A stretch of 64,000 nt of DNA from Xanthomonas arboricola pv. populi (GTDB lineage Bacteria; Pseudomonadota; Gammaproteobacteria; Xanthomonadales; Xanthomonadaceae). The translations under genes and the position numbers were made by a program. Shown here one piece after another: positions 38,901 to 47,157 of the stretch (the first letter of the stretch is position 1; each line of letters opens with the position of its first letter). Location of the stretch: contig NZ_MDEB01000006.1 in NCBI RefSeq assembly GCF_002939945.1, positions 1 to 64,000 of the forward strand, given 5' to 3'. The notes below the pieces were generated by a model. It made no database searches and was not told the origin of the DNA. It was given only the letters and a program-made list of their open reading frames with translations.

Positions 38901-39390
38901 CAGCCAGGTCGGTCGCGGCAGCATGTTCTCGATCCTGCTGCCGCGTGTGGCGGCAGTCCGGCTGGCCCCGGTACTGCCGGTCGCCGTTGCGCGCGCGCTG
39001 CCCAGCGGCGATTCGCTGGCGGGCCTGTGCGTGCTGTGCGTGGACAACGACCGCGAGATCCTCGACGGCATGCGCGCCCTGCTCGGTCGCTGGCAGGTGG
39101 AGGTGATCACCGCCAGCACGGTGGATCAGGCGCTGGAACGCGCGCGCGAACAACCGGACCTGATGCTGGTGGATTACCACCTGCACGACCGGCTCGATGG
39201 CCTGGACACGCTGGATGCGCTGCAGGCCGTCGCCACCGCGCCGATTGCCGGCGCCCTGCTCACCGCCGATGGCCGCGACGAACTCAAGCAACTCGCGCGT
39301 GCGCGCGGCTATCGCTTGCTGACCAAACCGGTGAAGCCGGCCTCGTTACGCGCGTTCCTGAGTGCGCATCACGACGCGAAAACGCGCTGA
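35941..39390 (+). CDS. SLC5-fused hybrid sensor histidine kinase/response regulator, CrbS (MxtR) type
   Basis: The 1149-residue inner-membrane protein has an N-terminal sodium/solute-symporter-like domain (about residues 1-500, 13 helices). A linker and a PAS domain follow (about 640-760, ENISAAVSVVDPEMRLTAWNR). The histidine kinase carries phospho-acceptor His793 in AAISHDVLQPLNAARL and ATPase boxes DTGPGIP and GLGLGLSI. A C-terminal receiver has Asp1078 (LMLVDYHL). This layout is that of CrbS/MxtR, which with CrbR/ErdR controls acetate metabolism. A matching regulator and acs-actP lie 13-20 kb away here. The start is TTG at 35941, preceded by AGGAA. Confidence 0.88.
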   Translation: MVSSWILLLVSVGYAALLFGVAWWGDRRPLYPERPWLRPAVYSLALAVYCSSWTFYGAVGSAVRNGLGYLPIYLGPLLLLLFGWRIIERLALIARAENTVSIADFISSRYGRSRRLAALVAVIALVGIVPYLALQYKAVAMSLEVLTGHSSAGRGIFADPALYVALLMALFATLFGTRQVDATEHHRGMMLAIALESVIKLIAIVAVGLFAWVWLSDHQLPIADSARTLFEHTPSVGFISQTLLSFLAVICLPRQFHVAVVECSDVGDIRRARWLFGAYLVIISAMVVPIASAGVALFGKGSTVVDDAVVLALPLSQGNIVLALVAYVGGFSAATGMVIVASIALATMVSNDLVMPVLLRRRGSADARAAVASRVLWIRRVAILLLALIAYGYHRSVANDTTLAAYGLMAFAAVAQFAPGVIGGLYWRGASRKGVETGMVLGFMTWIYTLLLPAATRAGWMQPDWLVDGPFGIAWLQPQQLFGMHGWDPLAHGTFWSLLINVGAMLLVSARWRPGVDERLRAAPFLEPYAQRPAVAGDWPGHVRVADLQALAERVVGERHAHRAFVDQAVLLERELQPAVVADRAWVQFTERLLAASIGAASARLVLTSLLRGSGMELGEVVAVLDEAGQELRFNREILSTTLENISAAVSVVDPEMRLTAWNRRYQQLFGYPDGMLYVGRPVADLIRYNAERGELGEGDIEDQIDRRIRHMRAGSPHVFERTRSDGKVIEMRGQALPGGGYVTSYNDITDYKRAERALLDANENLEQRVADRSREAELAQQSKTRFLAAISHDVLQPLNAARLFASALRESHQNNEEQRHLAERVDASLRAAEELLDGLLDVSRLDAGGLRPTVEDFDASALMHELAAQYAPVAASRGLQLQVHSRPLWVRSDRRLLRRVMQNFLANALRYTRQGRIVLGMRGRGEHVELQVWDTGPGIPEHHMRQIFEEFRRYQQPFDWGEQGLGLGLSICQRISRLLDHDLSARSQVGRGSMFSILLPRVAAVRLAPVLPVAVARALPSGDSLAGLCVLCVDNDREILDGMRALLGRWQVEVITASTVDQALERAREQPDLMLVDYHLHDRLDGLDTLDALQAVATAPIAGALLTADGRDELKQLARARGYRLLTKPVKPASLRAFLSAHHDAKTR

Positions 39391-39490
39391 CGGGTGTATC
39401 GCTGCCATCACCGCGACATGCGGGACTGCACGCGGCATCGATTAAAAATCCCACGATGCCGATCGCGCGCGGAGCGCAATGCCATGCATC

Positions 39491-39557
39491 GTAGGAGCGC
39501 ACCCGGGCGCGACAGGCATTACCGATAACGCCTCGTCGCGCCCGGGTGCGCTCCTAC
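39491..39557. repeat. REPIN-like inverted pair of family B (GTAG) repeats
   Basis: GTAGGAGCGCACCCGGGCGC and its inverse GCGCCCGGGTGCGCTCCTAC face each other over a 21-base spacer. It lies between the convergent kinase and mntP genes, the same arrangement as at 9360-9429. Confidence 0.92.
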
Positions 39558-39573
39558 CGGAGACTGCCGTGTG

Positions 39574-40164
39574 CTACGCGGCACCGCTGAGGTGTTCGTA
39601 GAGGATGACGCTGCCGACGATCACCAGGATCACACCGCCGAGGATCTCGGCGCGTTTGCCGATCAGGTTGCCAAGCACGCGGCCCAGCATGACGCCTGCG
39701 GTGACCATGCTGAAGGTGCACAGCCCGACCACCATCGCCACCACGCCGATATGCACGTCCAGAAAGGCCAGGCTCACGCCGACCGCCATCGCATCGATGC
39801 TGGTGGCAAAACCGGTGGTGGCCAAGGCGAGCAAGCCATGCCGTTTCGGCGTACTGGACGCTGCTTCTTCGGCGTCGTCCGGATCGTTGCGCAGCCCGGC
39901 CACGATCATGTGCGTGCCCAGCGCACCGAGCAGCACGAAGGCGATCCAGTGGTCGTAGTCGGACACGTAGCTGGACGCGGCGCGCCCCAGCAGCCAGCCG
40001 ATCACCGGGGTGATCGCCTCGATGCAACCGAAGATCAACCCGGCGCGCAATGCATCGCGCCACTGCGGCTTGCGCATCGCCGCGCCCTTGCCGATCGCTG
40101 CGGCAAACGCATCGGTCGACATCGCGAAACCGATCAAAATAATGGAAAAAGGAGACATCGACAT
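39574..40164 (-). CDS. mntP: Manganese efflux pump MntP
   Basis: The 196-residue protein has six membrane helices in two repeats, with the paired acidic motifs [15 protein letters not shown] and [16 protein letters not shown] that bind manganese in MntP/YebN. Start MSMSPFS at 40164. The 5' region contains a manganese-type riboswitch and two MntR-like palindromes, which independently confirm the substrate. Overexpression under manganese excess would protect the cell from manganese toxicity. Confidence 0.96.
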   Translation of the reverse strand: MSMSPFSIILIGFAMSTDAFAAAIGKGAAMRKPQWRDALRAGLIFGCIEAITPVIGWLLGRAASSYVSDYDHWIAFVLLGALGTHMIVAGLRNDPDDAEEAASSTPKRHGLLALATTGFATSIDAMAVGVSLAFLDVHIGVVAMVVGLCTFSMVTAGVMLGRVLGNLIGKRAEILGGVILVIVGSVILYEHLSGAA

Positions 40165-40214
40165 TCTCGGGTTGGGCACGATCACAACGACATGCGCCCG
40201 CGCCAACCGTTGTT

Positions 40215-40345
40215 GTGCACGCATGCCGCTGGTCTCGCCAAACCGGAACTGGTTGCCTGCACCACGGCGCAATGGCCGAGTATGTTGATGCAGGCGCTTT
40301 CGATGGACGAAAGCAGGCTACTCCCCAAGGGGTGCGCAGTGTACC
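40215..40345 (-). promoter_or_regulatory. yybP-ykoY manganese riboswitch
   Basis: On the minus strand the leader reads CCCCTTGGGGAGTAGCCTGC, then CATCAACATACTCGGCC, then TTTGGCGAGACCAGCGG. GGGGAGTAG, AACATACTC and GCGAGACC are the conserved manganese-binding loop sequences of the yybP-ykoY class, in the right order. The element ends about 50 bases before the mntP start, so manganese probably exposes the start region. This class is known upstream of mntP in Xanthomonas and in E. coli. Confidence 0.9.
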
Positions 40346-40401
40346 AACGCATGGCCGCGTTCGGTGCGCCTGCACCGCACGCAAAGGTCGGTCTGATCTT
40401 C

Positions 40402-40415
40402 ATAGCCGTGGCTAT
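40402..40415 (-). promoter_or_regulatory. MntR-like operator, proximal
   Basis: The perfect inverted repeat ATAGCCGTGGCTAT matches the E. coli MntR core ATAGC-N4-GCTAT. It lies 57 bases upstream of the riboswitch, near where a promoter would be. Binding is inferred. Confidence 0.65.
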
Positions 40416-40504
40416 TGCGACACAGGGTCGACGCGGTTTTTGCCTTGTTTTCGAGACCTAAACGCCAGCAAGGCATGTCCGCCCACCGGCGAACGTGGCG
40501 CCTG

Positions 40505-40518
40505 ATAGCCTTGGCTAT
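40505..40518 (-). promoter_or_regulatory. MntR-like operator, distal
   Basis: The perfect inverted repeat ATAGCCTTGGCTAT has the same core as the proximal box, 103 bases further upstream (about ten helical turns). Confidence 0.65.
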
Positions 40519-40936
40519 AGCGGCAAATCGTCTTCGTACCGGTGAAGCAAACAGCGAAAGACGCGGGAAAAGCCGCTGATGCGGGATGTGCTGCGCACAG
40601 TGCGATACGGCAGTTGCATGTCTGGACGCGCGTGGAAGAGCCAGCGCCTGCATGGAGCTGTCTTTCAGGACGTCGATGCAGGGATGCAGCGATCTGCAAC
40701 GATGCAGTGATCTCCACAGCGTTTGGAACTGTGCAGCCTGCGGTGCCGCAGAAGCTGCTCGCGAAGCCGGTCGAGGCGGCTGCGATGGCCGCGCTGCCAT
40801 CGCAGCACTGCGGAAAGATCGCGCAGCGCTCCGCGCACAGGGGCAGCCGCGCAACGGGGAGACACCAGAAGTCAGCCGTCAGAAGCGAGCAGCAGGAAAC
40901 ACCAGCGCCGACTCGAACTCCCGGCGCGGGCCGCAG
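40519..40936. other. Intergenic stretch with no recognised feature
   Basis: About 420 bases between the distal MntR-like box and the end of the IclR gene. Short frames run through it, but none has a ribosome-binding site or recognisable sequence. Confidence 0.5.
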
Positions 40937-41686
40937 CTACATCAACGCTGCGGAGATCTCTGCCGTCGCCGCACACAAGGCCTGCAAAGCCGCGTGCGGG
41001 CCGACCAGTTCCGGGCGGCGTGCGATGAACGGCACGGTGAGCGTATAGGTCGCACTGCCGCGTTGCAGGATCGGTGCGGTCAGATCGACCACGCCCACCA
41101 CCGCTTCGCTGGGCTGCATGGCGTAGCCATCGTTGCGCGCTTGCGCTGCGTCAGCCAGAAACTGCGCACGCTCGAACGTCACCTCGCTGGCGTCGAGCAT
41201 GTCCAACCAGCGCGCCTGCACCTCCGGCTGCTGGAAGGCGAACAGCACCAGCCCGGAACTGGAATGCGTCAACGGGCGGCGATGGCCCGGGCGCACCACC
41301 AGGCCCAGGTCGCTGGGCACGTCCATCTGCGCGATCACCACGATCTGGTCGCCGGACGGCGCCACCAGGTGGCAGGGCTGATAGATCGCATCGGCCAGCC
41401 GGCGCATCACCGGCAACGCCGCCTCGCTGATGCTCTGCACCTGCGGCTGCTGCATGCCGAGCATGAACAGCCGATTGGTCAGCACATAGTCGCCCTCGCC
41501 GTCGCGGGTGAGATAGCCGCGCTCCTCCAGCACCTGCAGCATGCGGAAGATCTCCCCGCGCGAGCGGCCGATGCCCTGCGAGATCGCGCCCATGCTCATC
41601 GGTTGCGCCTGGCGGGCGAGCAGCTCGAGGATGTCCAGTCCCTTGTCCAGGGCGGGGGCGCGGTACTTGGCGGGTTCGGTGCTCAT
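40937..41686 (-). CDS. IclR-family regulator of the L-fucose genes
   Basis: The 249-residue protein has an N-terminal winged helix-turn-helix (ALDKGLDILELLARQAQPMSMGAISQGIGRSRGEIFRMLQVLEERGYL, residues 12-60). An IclR effector-binding domain follows (DVPSDLGLVVRPGHRRPLTHSSSGLVLFAF). It is divergent from fucP across a spacer that contains a near-perfect AT-rich palindrome, the presumed operator. Effector is inferred to be L-fucose or a pathway intermediate such as L-fuconate. Start MSTEPAKYRA at 41686; the open frame continues upstream without a plausible start. Confidence 0.88.
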   Translation of the reverse strand: MSTEPAKYRAPALDKGLDILELLARQAQPMSMGAISQGIGRSRGEIFRMLQVLEERGYLTRDGEGDYVLTNRLFMLGMQQPQVQSISEAALPVMRRLADAIYQPCHLVAPSGDQIVVIAQMDVPSDLGLVVRPGHRRPLTHSSSGLVLFAFQQPEVQARWLDMLDASEVTFERAQFLADAAQARNDGYAMQPSEAVVGVVDLTAPILQRGSATYTLTVPFIARRPELVGPHAALQALCAATAEISAALM

Positions 41687-41763
41687 CCGTTTGCGGCTCC
41701 AGGCAAGGCTGCGGCGCGCCAGGGTACAGGCATCGCGGGCCGCGGGAAGATGTGGCGCTTGCG

Positions 41764-41794
41764 TGCAAATATAAACAAAGATTTTATATTTGCA
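41764..41794. promoter_or_regulatory. AT-rich palindromic operator between iclR-type gene and fucP
   Basis: TGCAAATATAAA, 7 bases, then TTTATATTTGCA: perfect 12-base arms in otherwise GC-rich DNA. The position between divergent promoters and the arm spacing suit an IclR dimer pair. No second copy was noticed elsewhere in the fucose cluster. Confidence 0.75.
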
Positions 41795-41866
41795 TGGCAC
41801 TGGCGCGCGCAGTACGCTCGCCGCACAGCAACGCAAGCGCCACAGCCTTGGGAGGGGATCGGTCGC

Positions 41867-43171
41867 ATGCATCACAGTGACATTGCCGCGTCACCGCGCG
41901 GCAACCTGGCGCGTACCGCCATGGTTCCCCTGTTGTTGATCGTCAGCCTGTTCTTTTTGTGGGGCATGGCCAACAACCTCAACGACATCCTGATCAAGCA
42001 GTTCAAGAAGGCCTTCGAGCTGACCGACCTGCAGGCGGGGCTGGTCCAGAGCGCCTTCTATCTGGGCTATTTCGTATTCGCGATGCCGGCGGCGATGTTC
42101 ATGCGCCGCTACAGCTACAAGGCGGCGGTGGTGCTGGGCCTGCTGCTGTATGCGTGCGGCGCGTTCCTGTTCTATCCGGCCGCGCAGGTGCATACCTACT
42201 GGCTGTTCCTGCTGGCCTTGTTCGTCATCGCCAGCGGCCTGGCGTTCCTGGAAACCACCGCCAACCCGCTGGTGACCGTGCTTGGCCCGGCAGAGGGTGC
42301 GGCACGGCGGTTGAATCTGGCCCAGGCGTTCAACCCGTTGGGCTCGATCACCGGCGTGCTGGTCGGCCAGCACTTCATCTTCTCCGGCGTGGAGCACACC
42401 CCGGCCGAGCTGGCGGCGATGACGCCGGCCGCGCGCGCGGCGTTCTTCGCCACCGAATCGGCAGCGGTGCAGACGCCGTATCTGGTGATCGGCGTGGTGG
42501 TGGTGCTGTGGGCGATCCTGATCGCGCTGGCGCGCTTTCCCACCGGCGATGCCGGCGTGGGCGAGGCCGCGCCCAGGCGCGCACGCTTCGGCGAGTTGCT
42601 GCGCAACCGGTTGTTCGTGTTTTCGGTGGTGGCGCAGTTTTTCTACGTGGGCGCGCAGGTCGGCATCTGGAGCTATCTGATCCGTTATCTGCAGGACGCG
42701 GTGCCGGGCACGCCGGAAAAAAGCGCGGCCACCTACCTGACCATCTCGCTGGTGCTGTTCATGGCCGGCCGCTTCATCGGCACCGCACTGTTGCGCTATC
42801 TGGCGCCGGCCAGGTTGCTGGCGAGTTTTGCCACGATCAATCTGGTGTTGTGCGCGGTGGCGATCGCTTTCCCCGGGTGGACCGGCCTGTACGCGCTGGT
42901 GGCCGCCAGCGTGTTCATGTCGGTGATGTTCCCGACCATCTTTGCGCTGGGCCTGGATGGCATGCACGACGATGCGCGCAAGCTGGGCTCGTCGTTGCTG
43001 GTGATGTCCATCATCGGTGGTGCGCTGCTCACGGCGGTGATGGGCGCGGTGTCGGACATGGCCGGTATCCACTGGGCGATGGTGGTGCCGGGCGGGTGCT
43101 TTGCGGTGATCCTGCTGTTTGCGTTGCGCGCGCGCCGCGCTGCGCCGGCGGTTGCAGGAGCGGGCGCATGA
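41867..43171 (+). CDS. fucP: L-fucose:proton symporter
   Basis: The 434-residue major facilitator protein has 12 helices. The FucP family hallmarks are FFLWGMANNLNDILIKQFKKAF, GYFVFAMPAAMFMRRYSYKAAV, FLETTANPLVTVLGP and LNLAQAFNPLGSITG. The ATG at 41867 has a GGAGGGG ribosome-binding site nine bases upstream. It heads the fuc genes on the plus strand and overlaps the mutarotase gene by four bases (ATGA). Confidence 0.93.
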   Translation: MHHSDIAASPRGNLARTAMVPLLLIVSLFFLWGMANNLNDILIKQFKKAFELTDLQAGLVQSAFYLGYFVFAMPAAMFMRRYSYKAAVVLGLLLYACGAFLFYPAAQVHTYWLFLLALFVIASGLAFLETTANPLVTVLGPAEGAARRLNLAQAFNPLGSITGVLVGQHFIFSGVEHTPAELAAMTPAARAAFFATESAAVQTPYLVIGVVVVLWAILIALARFPTGDAGVGEAAPRRARFGELLRNRLFVFSVVAQFFYVGAQVGIWSYLIRYLQDAVPGTPEKSAATYLTISLVLFMAGRFIGTALLRYLAPARLLASFATINLVLCAVAIAFPGWTGLYALVAASVFMSVMFPTIFALGLDGMHDDARKLGSSLLVMSIIGGALLTAVMGAVSDMAGIHWAMVVPGGCFAVILLFALRARRAAPAVAGAGA

Positions 43172-43533
43172 GCACGCGGCGTCTGTGCTACGTGCTGGAT
43201 CTGCACGACGATCCGCAGTTGATCGCCGAGTACGAGCGTTGGCATCGGCCCGGCGAAGTCTGGCCGGAAGTGGTGGCCTCGTTGCAGCAGGCCGGCATCC
43301 TGGAGCTGGAGATCTTTCGCAGCGGCGATCGGCTGGTGATGCTGATGGAAGTCGGCGACGACTACGATCCGGCGGCCAAGGCGGCGCGGGATGCGAGTGA
43401 TCCGCGGATTCAGGCCTGGGAAGACTTGATGTGGCGGTTCCAGAAACCGCTGCCGGGCAGCGCGCATGGGGAGAAGTGGCGCGAAGCCGGGCGGATCTTT
43501 GCGTTGAGTGCGGCGATCGACGCGCAGCGCTAG
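43168..43533 (+). CDS. L-fucose/L-rhamnose mutarotase family protein
   Basis: The 121-residue protein carries YVLDLHDDPQLIAEYERWH, RPGEVWPEVVASLQQAGI and LEIFRSGDRLVMLMEV, the fold of the RhaM/L-rhamnose mutarotase family. In the fucose cluster it most likely interconverts alpha- and beta-L-fucose before oxidation. Translationally coupled to fucP by an ATGA overlap. Family A repeats begin right after its stop. Confidence 0.88.
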   Translation: MSTRRLCYVLDLHDDPQLIAEYERWHRPGEVWPEVVASLQQAGILELEIFRSGDRLVMLMEVGDDYDPAAKAARDASDPRIQAWEDLMWRFQKPLPGSAHGEKWREAGRIFALSAAIDAQR

Positions 43534-43534
43534 C

Positions 43535-43855
43535 CGTGCCCCTCATCCGCCCTTCGGGCACCTTCTCCCGCTTGCGGGAGAAGGGAGCGCTTGTTCGGCC
43601 GGCGCTGCGGTTCCGGCGGGCTCCGCCATCCGGGGCGAGGCTTCCGAGTCGAGGATTTGGCGGCCGTGCCAAGCGATAAGCGAGCAGGTCCGCATCCCCC
43701 TGCGGGCACCTTTTCTTGCTCGCGGGAGAACGAAGCGGTCGTCCGACCGGGACTGCGATCCGGCCGGCTTGGCTATACCGGGTGGGCGCTTCTGGGCCGG
43801 AGTCTTCGGCCTGGCGAACGGCTGACCGGTAGCACGCTGCAGACGCCCAACGGTG
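43535..43855 (+). repeat. Composite repeat units in plus orientation (two diverged copies)
   Basis: Each unit reads family A palindrome, then a stretch like GTTCGGCCGGCGCTGCGGTT, then a segment resembling the fucD 3' end (GTCGAGGATTTGGCGGCCGT at 43648). The second unit starts near 43683 with CATCCCCCTGCGGGCACC and continues with CGGTCGTCCGACCGGGACTG. The order is the same as in the minus-strand array at 43908-44267, so the two arrays face each other. Confidence 0.72.
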
Positions 43856-43907
43856 GGCACATGGGCGCAGACGCGCCCACCACGCCTGAGCCAACGCCGA
43901 TCAGGCC

Positions 43908-44267
43908 CTTCTCCCGCGCGCGGGAGAAGGGCCCGCAGGGCGGATGAGGGGCTGCGTGCTCAGTCCTTGGCGTTGCCGGCCAGATCCTCGACCCGATAAC
44001 GTTCACCTGGATGGCTGAGCCGTTCTGGCCGGATCGCAGTCCCGGCCGGACAACCGCTCCCTTCTCCCGTGCGTGGGAGAAGGTGCCCGCAGGGCGGATG
44101 AGGGGCTGCGTGGTCAGCCCTTGGCGTTGCCGGCCAGATCCTCGACCCGATAACGTTCACCTGGATGCCTGAGCCGTTCCGGCCGCATCGCAGTCCCGGC
44201 CGGACAACCGTTCCCTTCTCCCGCGCGCGGGAGAAGGTGCCCGCAGGGCGGATGAGGGTCAACGTGG
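43908..44267 (-). repeat. 154-bp tandem array duplicating the 3' end of fucD plus a family A palindrome
   Basis: Stop codons of the repeated coding end fall at 44268 (fucD itself), 44114 and 43960, a spacing of exactly 154 bases twice. Each unit holds a family A palindrome, about 60 bases of GC-rich spacer and about 40 bases encoding RVEDLAGNAKG/D plus stop. The last palindrome (43908-43950) ends the array. The extra copies lack starts and are not expected to be translated. Confidence 0.88.
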
Positions 44268-45590
44268 TCAGCCCTTGCCGTTGCCGGCCAGATCCTCGAC
44301 CCAGAAACGTCCGTCCGGATAGCTGAACTCTGCAATCGAGGACGCATGCATTTCAGCCGAGAAACCCGCCGCCTCCGGAGCCAGATAGCGGCCGTGCCGG
44401 ATGCGCACCGGGTCCAGGAAATGCTGGTGCAGGTGGTCGACGAATTCGATCGCGCGGTCTTCCATCTTGCCGGTGATGGCGACGAAGTCGGCCATGGCCA
44501 GGTGTTGCACCAGCTCGCACAGGCCGACGCCGCCGGCGTGCGGGAACACGCGCACATTGAACTTGGCGGCCAGCAGCAGGATGGCGAGGTTTTCGTTGAC
44601 GCCGCCCACGCGCGCGGCGTCGATCTGGATCAGGTCCACCGCGCCGGCTTGCAGCAGCTGCTTGAACACCACACGGTTCTGGGTGTGCTCGCCGGTGGAC
44701 ACCGGCACCGGGGTGATGCCCTGGCGGATCGCAGCGTGGCCGAGCACATCGTCCGGGCTGGTGGGTTCTTCGATCCAGGCGATGTCGAATTCGGCCAGCT
44801 GGCGCATCCAGTCGATCGCCGGGCCCACGTCCCAGCGCTGGTTGGCGTCCACCGCCATCGCGATATCCGGGCCGATCGCCCCACGCGCCAGGCGGCAGCG
44901 GCGGATGTCGTCCTGCACGTTGGCGCCGACCTTGAGCTTGATGGTGCGGAAGCCGTCGGCCACTGCCTCCTTGGCCAGGCGCACCAGCTTTTCGTCCGAG
45001 TAGCCGAGCCAGCCGGGCGAGGTGGTGTAGGCGGGATAGCCCTGTTCGATCAGCGTGGCGATGCGTTGCGCGCGCTGCGGTTGCGCATCGTGCAGGATCG
45101 CCAGCGCTTCGTCGCGGGTGAGCGCGTCGGTGAGGTAGCGGAAGTCGATGGTGTCGACCAGCTGCTCCGGGCTGAGCTCGGCGATGTAGCGCCACAGCGG
45201 TTTTTTCGCCGCGCGCGCGGCCAGGTCCCAGGCGGCGTTGATCACTGCGCCGATCGCCATGTGCATCACGCCCTTTTCCGGGCCCAGCCAGCGCAGCTGC
45301 GAGTCGTTGGTGAGCCGGCGCGCGAACGCGCCCAGGTCGGCGACGACCTCGTCCACCGACAGGCCGACCACGTGCTCGGCCAGTGCGGCCACCGCGGCGG
45401 TCTGCACATCGTTGCCGCGGCCGATGGTGAACACCAGGCCGTAGCCGGCCAGGTCATCCGGCGCATCGGTGCGCAGCACGACATAGGCGGCCGAGTAATC
45501 CGGATCCGGATTCATCGCATCCGATCCATCCAGCTCGCGCGAGGTGGGGAAGCGGACGTCGTGGGTGTCGAGGGCGATGATGGTGCGCAT
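44268..45590 (-). CDS. fucD: L-fuconate dehydratase
   Basis: The 440-residue enolase-superfamily enzyme dehydrates L-fuconate to 2-keto-3-deoxy-L-fuconate in the cytoplasm. All active-site residues known for X. campestris FucD are at the same numbers: Lys218 and Lys220 (TIKLKVG), Asp248 (VDANQRW), Glu274 (IEEP), Glu301 (STGEH), Asp324 and His351 (FPHAGG). The C-terminal 12 codons ([12 protein letters not shown]) are repeated downstream in a 154-bp array, so this terminus is part of a mobile or amplified unit. Start ATG 45590. The other catabolic genes lie upstream on the same strand after a 540-base gap. Confidence 0.97.
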   Translation of the reverse strand: MRTIIALDTHDVRFPTSRELDGSDAMNPDPDYSAAYVVLRTDAPDDLAGYGLVFTIGRGNDVQTAAVAALAEHVVGLSVDEVVADLGAFARRLTNDSQLRWLGPEKGVMHMAIGAVINAAWDLAARAAKKPLWRYIAELSPEQLVDTIDFRYLTDALTRDEALAILHDAQPQRAQRIATLIEQGYPAYTTSPGWLGYSDEKLVRLAKEAVADGFRTIKLKVGANVQDDIRRCRLARGAIGPDIAMAVDANQRWDVGPAIDWMRQLAEFDIAWIEEPTSPDDVLGHAAIRQGITPVPVSTGEHTQNRVVFKQLLQAGAVDLIQIDAARVGGVNENLAILLLAAKFNVRVFPHAGGVGLCELVQHLAMADFVAITGKMEDRAIEFVDHLHQHFLDPVRIRHGRYLAPEAAGFSAEMHASSIAEFSYPDGRFWVEDLAGNGKG

Positions 45591-45664
45591 GAAGGTCCTG
45601 GGCGATGGAAACGGGAAATGGAAAAACGGGCAGAAAAGACGTGAGCGAAAGAGGTGCGCTTGAG

Positions 45665-45700
45665 CCCCTCTCCCCTCGGGAGAGGGGTTGGGGTGAGGGT
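45665..45700. repeat. Family A-related palindrome
   Basis: CCCCTCTCCCCTCGGGAGAG followed by GGGTTGGGGTGAGGG. It lies 75 bases upstream of the fucD start, within a 540-base gap that has no gene. Confidence 0.7.
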
Positions 45701-46004
45701 ACGGACGCGAAGCGCCGGAGATATCGAGACGCTGCGGTTACTGATGCGTCTGCAACACAGATCAGCGAATCAACTGCATGCCTCACTGCACTCACTGCAC
45801 GTCGATAGCAACGCGCGAAGCACTTGAGCATTCAGCGCACCCGCACACTCCGTAAAACAACTTGCAAATAACGCGTCAGCTCCGGCTCCGACATGTCACG
45901 CCGAACAGCCAATAGAGCTGCGTCGATCTGCGCGACTGCGTGGTTACGTCCCCTCACCCCAATCCCCGCTCCGCGCCCCGGCCCGCGCCAGCAGCGCGGG
46001 CGCT

Positions 46005-46039
46005 CCAAGGCATGCGCGCCAGTGGCGCGCATGCCTTGG
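46005..46039. terminator. Strong hairpin downstream of the FAH-family gene
   Basis: CCAAGGCATGCGCGCC, loop AGT, then GGCGCGCATGCCTTGG: perfect 16-base arms. It lies 95 bases past the stop of the hydrolase gene on the minus strand and probably ends that transcript, implying that fucD has its own promoter. Confidence 0.7.
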
Positions 46040-46133
46040 CGCCCCGGAGGGAGATATGTCGCGCGACTGCATGACTACTTGCCTTGACCGCAACTTCTTT
46101 CCCGTGGGCACGAAGGTGCCGAATAGAACGACT

Positions 46134-46991
46134 TCAAACCGCATCGCGCGGGTGCGCCACCACCGGCTGGCGCTGGCGACCCAGCCCTTCGATCTCCAGC
46201 TCCATCACGTCGCCCGGCTTCAGATATACCGGCGGCTTCTGGCCCAGGCCCACTCCTGGCGGGGTGCCGGTGCTGATCACATCGCCCGGCATCAGCGTCA
46301 TGTAGCGGCTGATGTGGCTGACCAGTTCGGCCACGCCGAACACCATCGTGCGGGTGCTGCCGTTCTGATAGCGGTGGCCGTTGACTTCCAGCCACATCGA
46401 CAGGTTCTGCGGGTCGGTAATCTCATCGCGGGTGACCAGCCACGGACCGATCGGGCCGAAGGTGTCGGCGCTCTTGCCCTTGACCCATTGGCCGCCGTGT
46501 TCGAGCTGGAATTCGCGCTCGGACAGATCGTTGATCACCGCGTAGCCGGCGACGTGGTTCAGCGCGTCGTCCACCGAGACATCGCGCGCCACATCGCCGA
46601 TCACCACGCCCAGTTCCACTTCCCAGTCGCTCTTGACCGAGCCGCGCGGGATGATCACGGTATCGTTCGGCCCGGTCACCGCAGTGGTGGCCTTCATGAA
46701 AAGGATCGGCATCTTGGGTACGTCCATGCCCGATTCGGCGGCATGGTCGGCGTAGTTCAACCCCACGCAGATGAACTTGCCGATCTGCCCCACTGCGGCG
46801 CCATAGCGCAGCTCGCCTTCGAGCAGCGGCAGCGTGGCCACATCCAGCGCACGCAGCTTGTCCAGGCCGGCATTGGTGATGTGCTCGCCGGCCACATCGT
46901 CGATCACGCCGCTCAGATCGCGGATGCGGCCTTGCGTATCGATCAGGCCGGGACGTTCCTGGCCGGGGGCGCCAACGCGTACGAGTTTCAT
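46134..46991 (-). CDS. FAH-family 2,4-diketo-3-deoxy-L-fuconate hydrolase
   Basis: The 285-residue protein has the fumarylacetoacetate hydrolase fold: KFICVGLNYADHAAESG, PILFMKATTAVTGPND, DWEVELGVVIGD (metal-binding acidic residues), FGPIGPWLVTRDEI and STGTPPGVGLGQKPP. In the L-fucose route described for X. campestris, this enzyme cleaves 2,4-diketo-3-deoxy-L-fuconate to pyruvate and L-lactate. Start MKLVRVGAPGQ at 46991 with AAGGAAG upstream. It lies 166 bases downstream of the SDR gene. Confidence 0.9.
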   Translation of the reverse strand: MKLVRVGAPGQERPGLIDTQGRIRDLSGVIDDVAGEHITNAGLDKLRALDVATLPLLEGELRYGAAVGQIGKFICVGLNYADHAAESGMDVPKMPILFMKATTAVTGPNDTVIIPRGSVKSDWEVELGVVIGDVARDVSVDDALNHVAGYAVINDLSEREFQLEHGGQWVKGKSADTFGPIGPWLVTRDEITDPQNLSMWLEVNGHRYQNGSTRTMVFGVAELVSHISRYMTLMPGDVISTGTPPGVGLGQKPPVYLKPGDVMELEIEGLGRQRQPVVAHPRDAV

Positions 46992-47157
46992 GCAGTCTTC
47001 CTTTGCAGATGAGGAATGGAGCGGCCAGCAACGCTGGCGCGCGTGCATCGGGTGGGTAAGGATGGCGTGCGCAAACCGAGGCGGACGAGCGGGACGCATC
47101 GCATCTGGCAGTGGCCGCCCAGGCAGCGTTGCGCGGCGCCGCGATCCATCGTCGTAC

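Noticed and set aside
35947..39291. 1114-codon minus-strand frame opposite the hybrid kinase
   Set aside because: Antisense shadow of a gene whose kinase and receiver motifs are all in the plus frame.
40445..40936. Possible regulatory gene between mntP and the IclR gene
   Set aside because: Frames on both strands are short, Arg/Ser-rich and unsupported; only the MntR-like boxes and riboswitch are convincing.
43535..44267. Possible CRISPR array because of regular 154-base spacing
   Set aside because: Units are direct near-identical copies without unique spacers, contain coding remnants and palindromes, and no cas genes are nearby.
45591..46133. Short frames in the gap between fucD and the FAH-family gene
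   Set aside because: No ribosome-binding site or family signature; the gap is explained by a family A-like palindrome and a strong hairpin.
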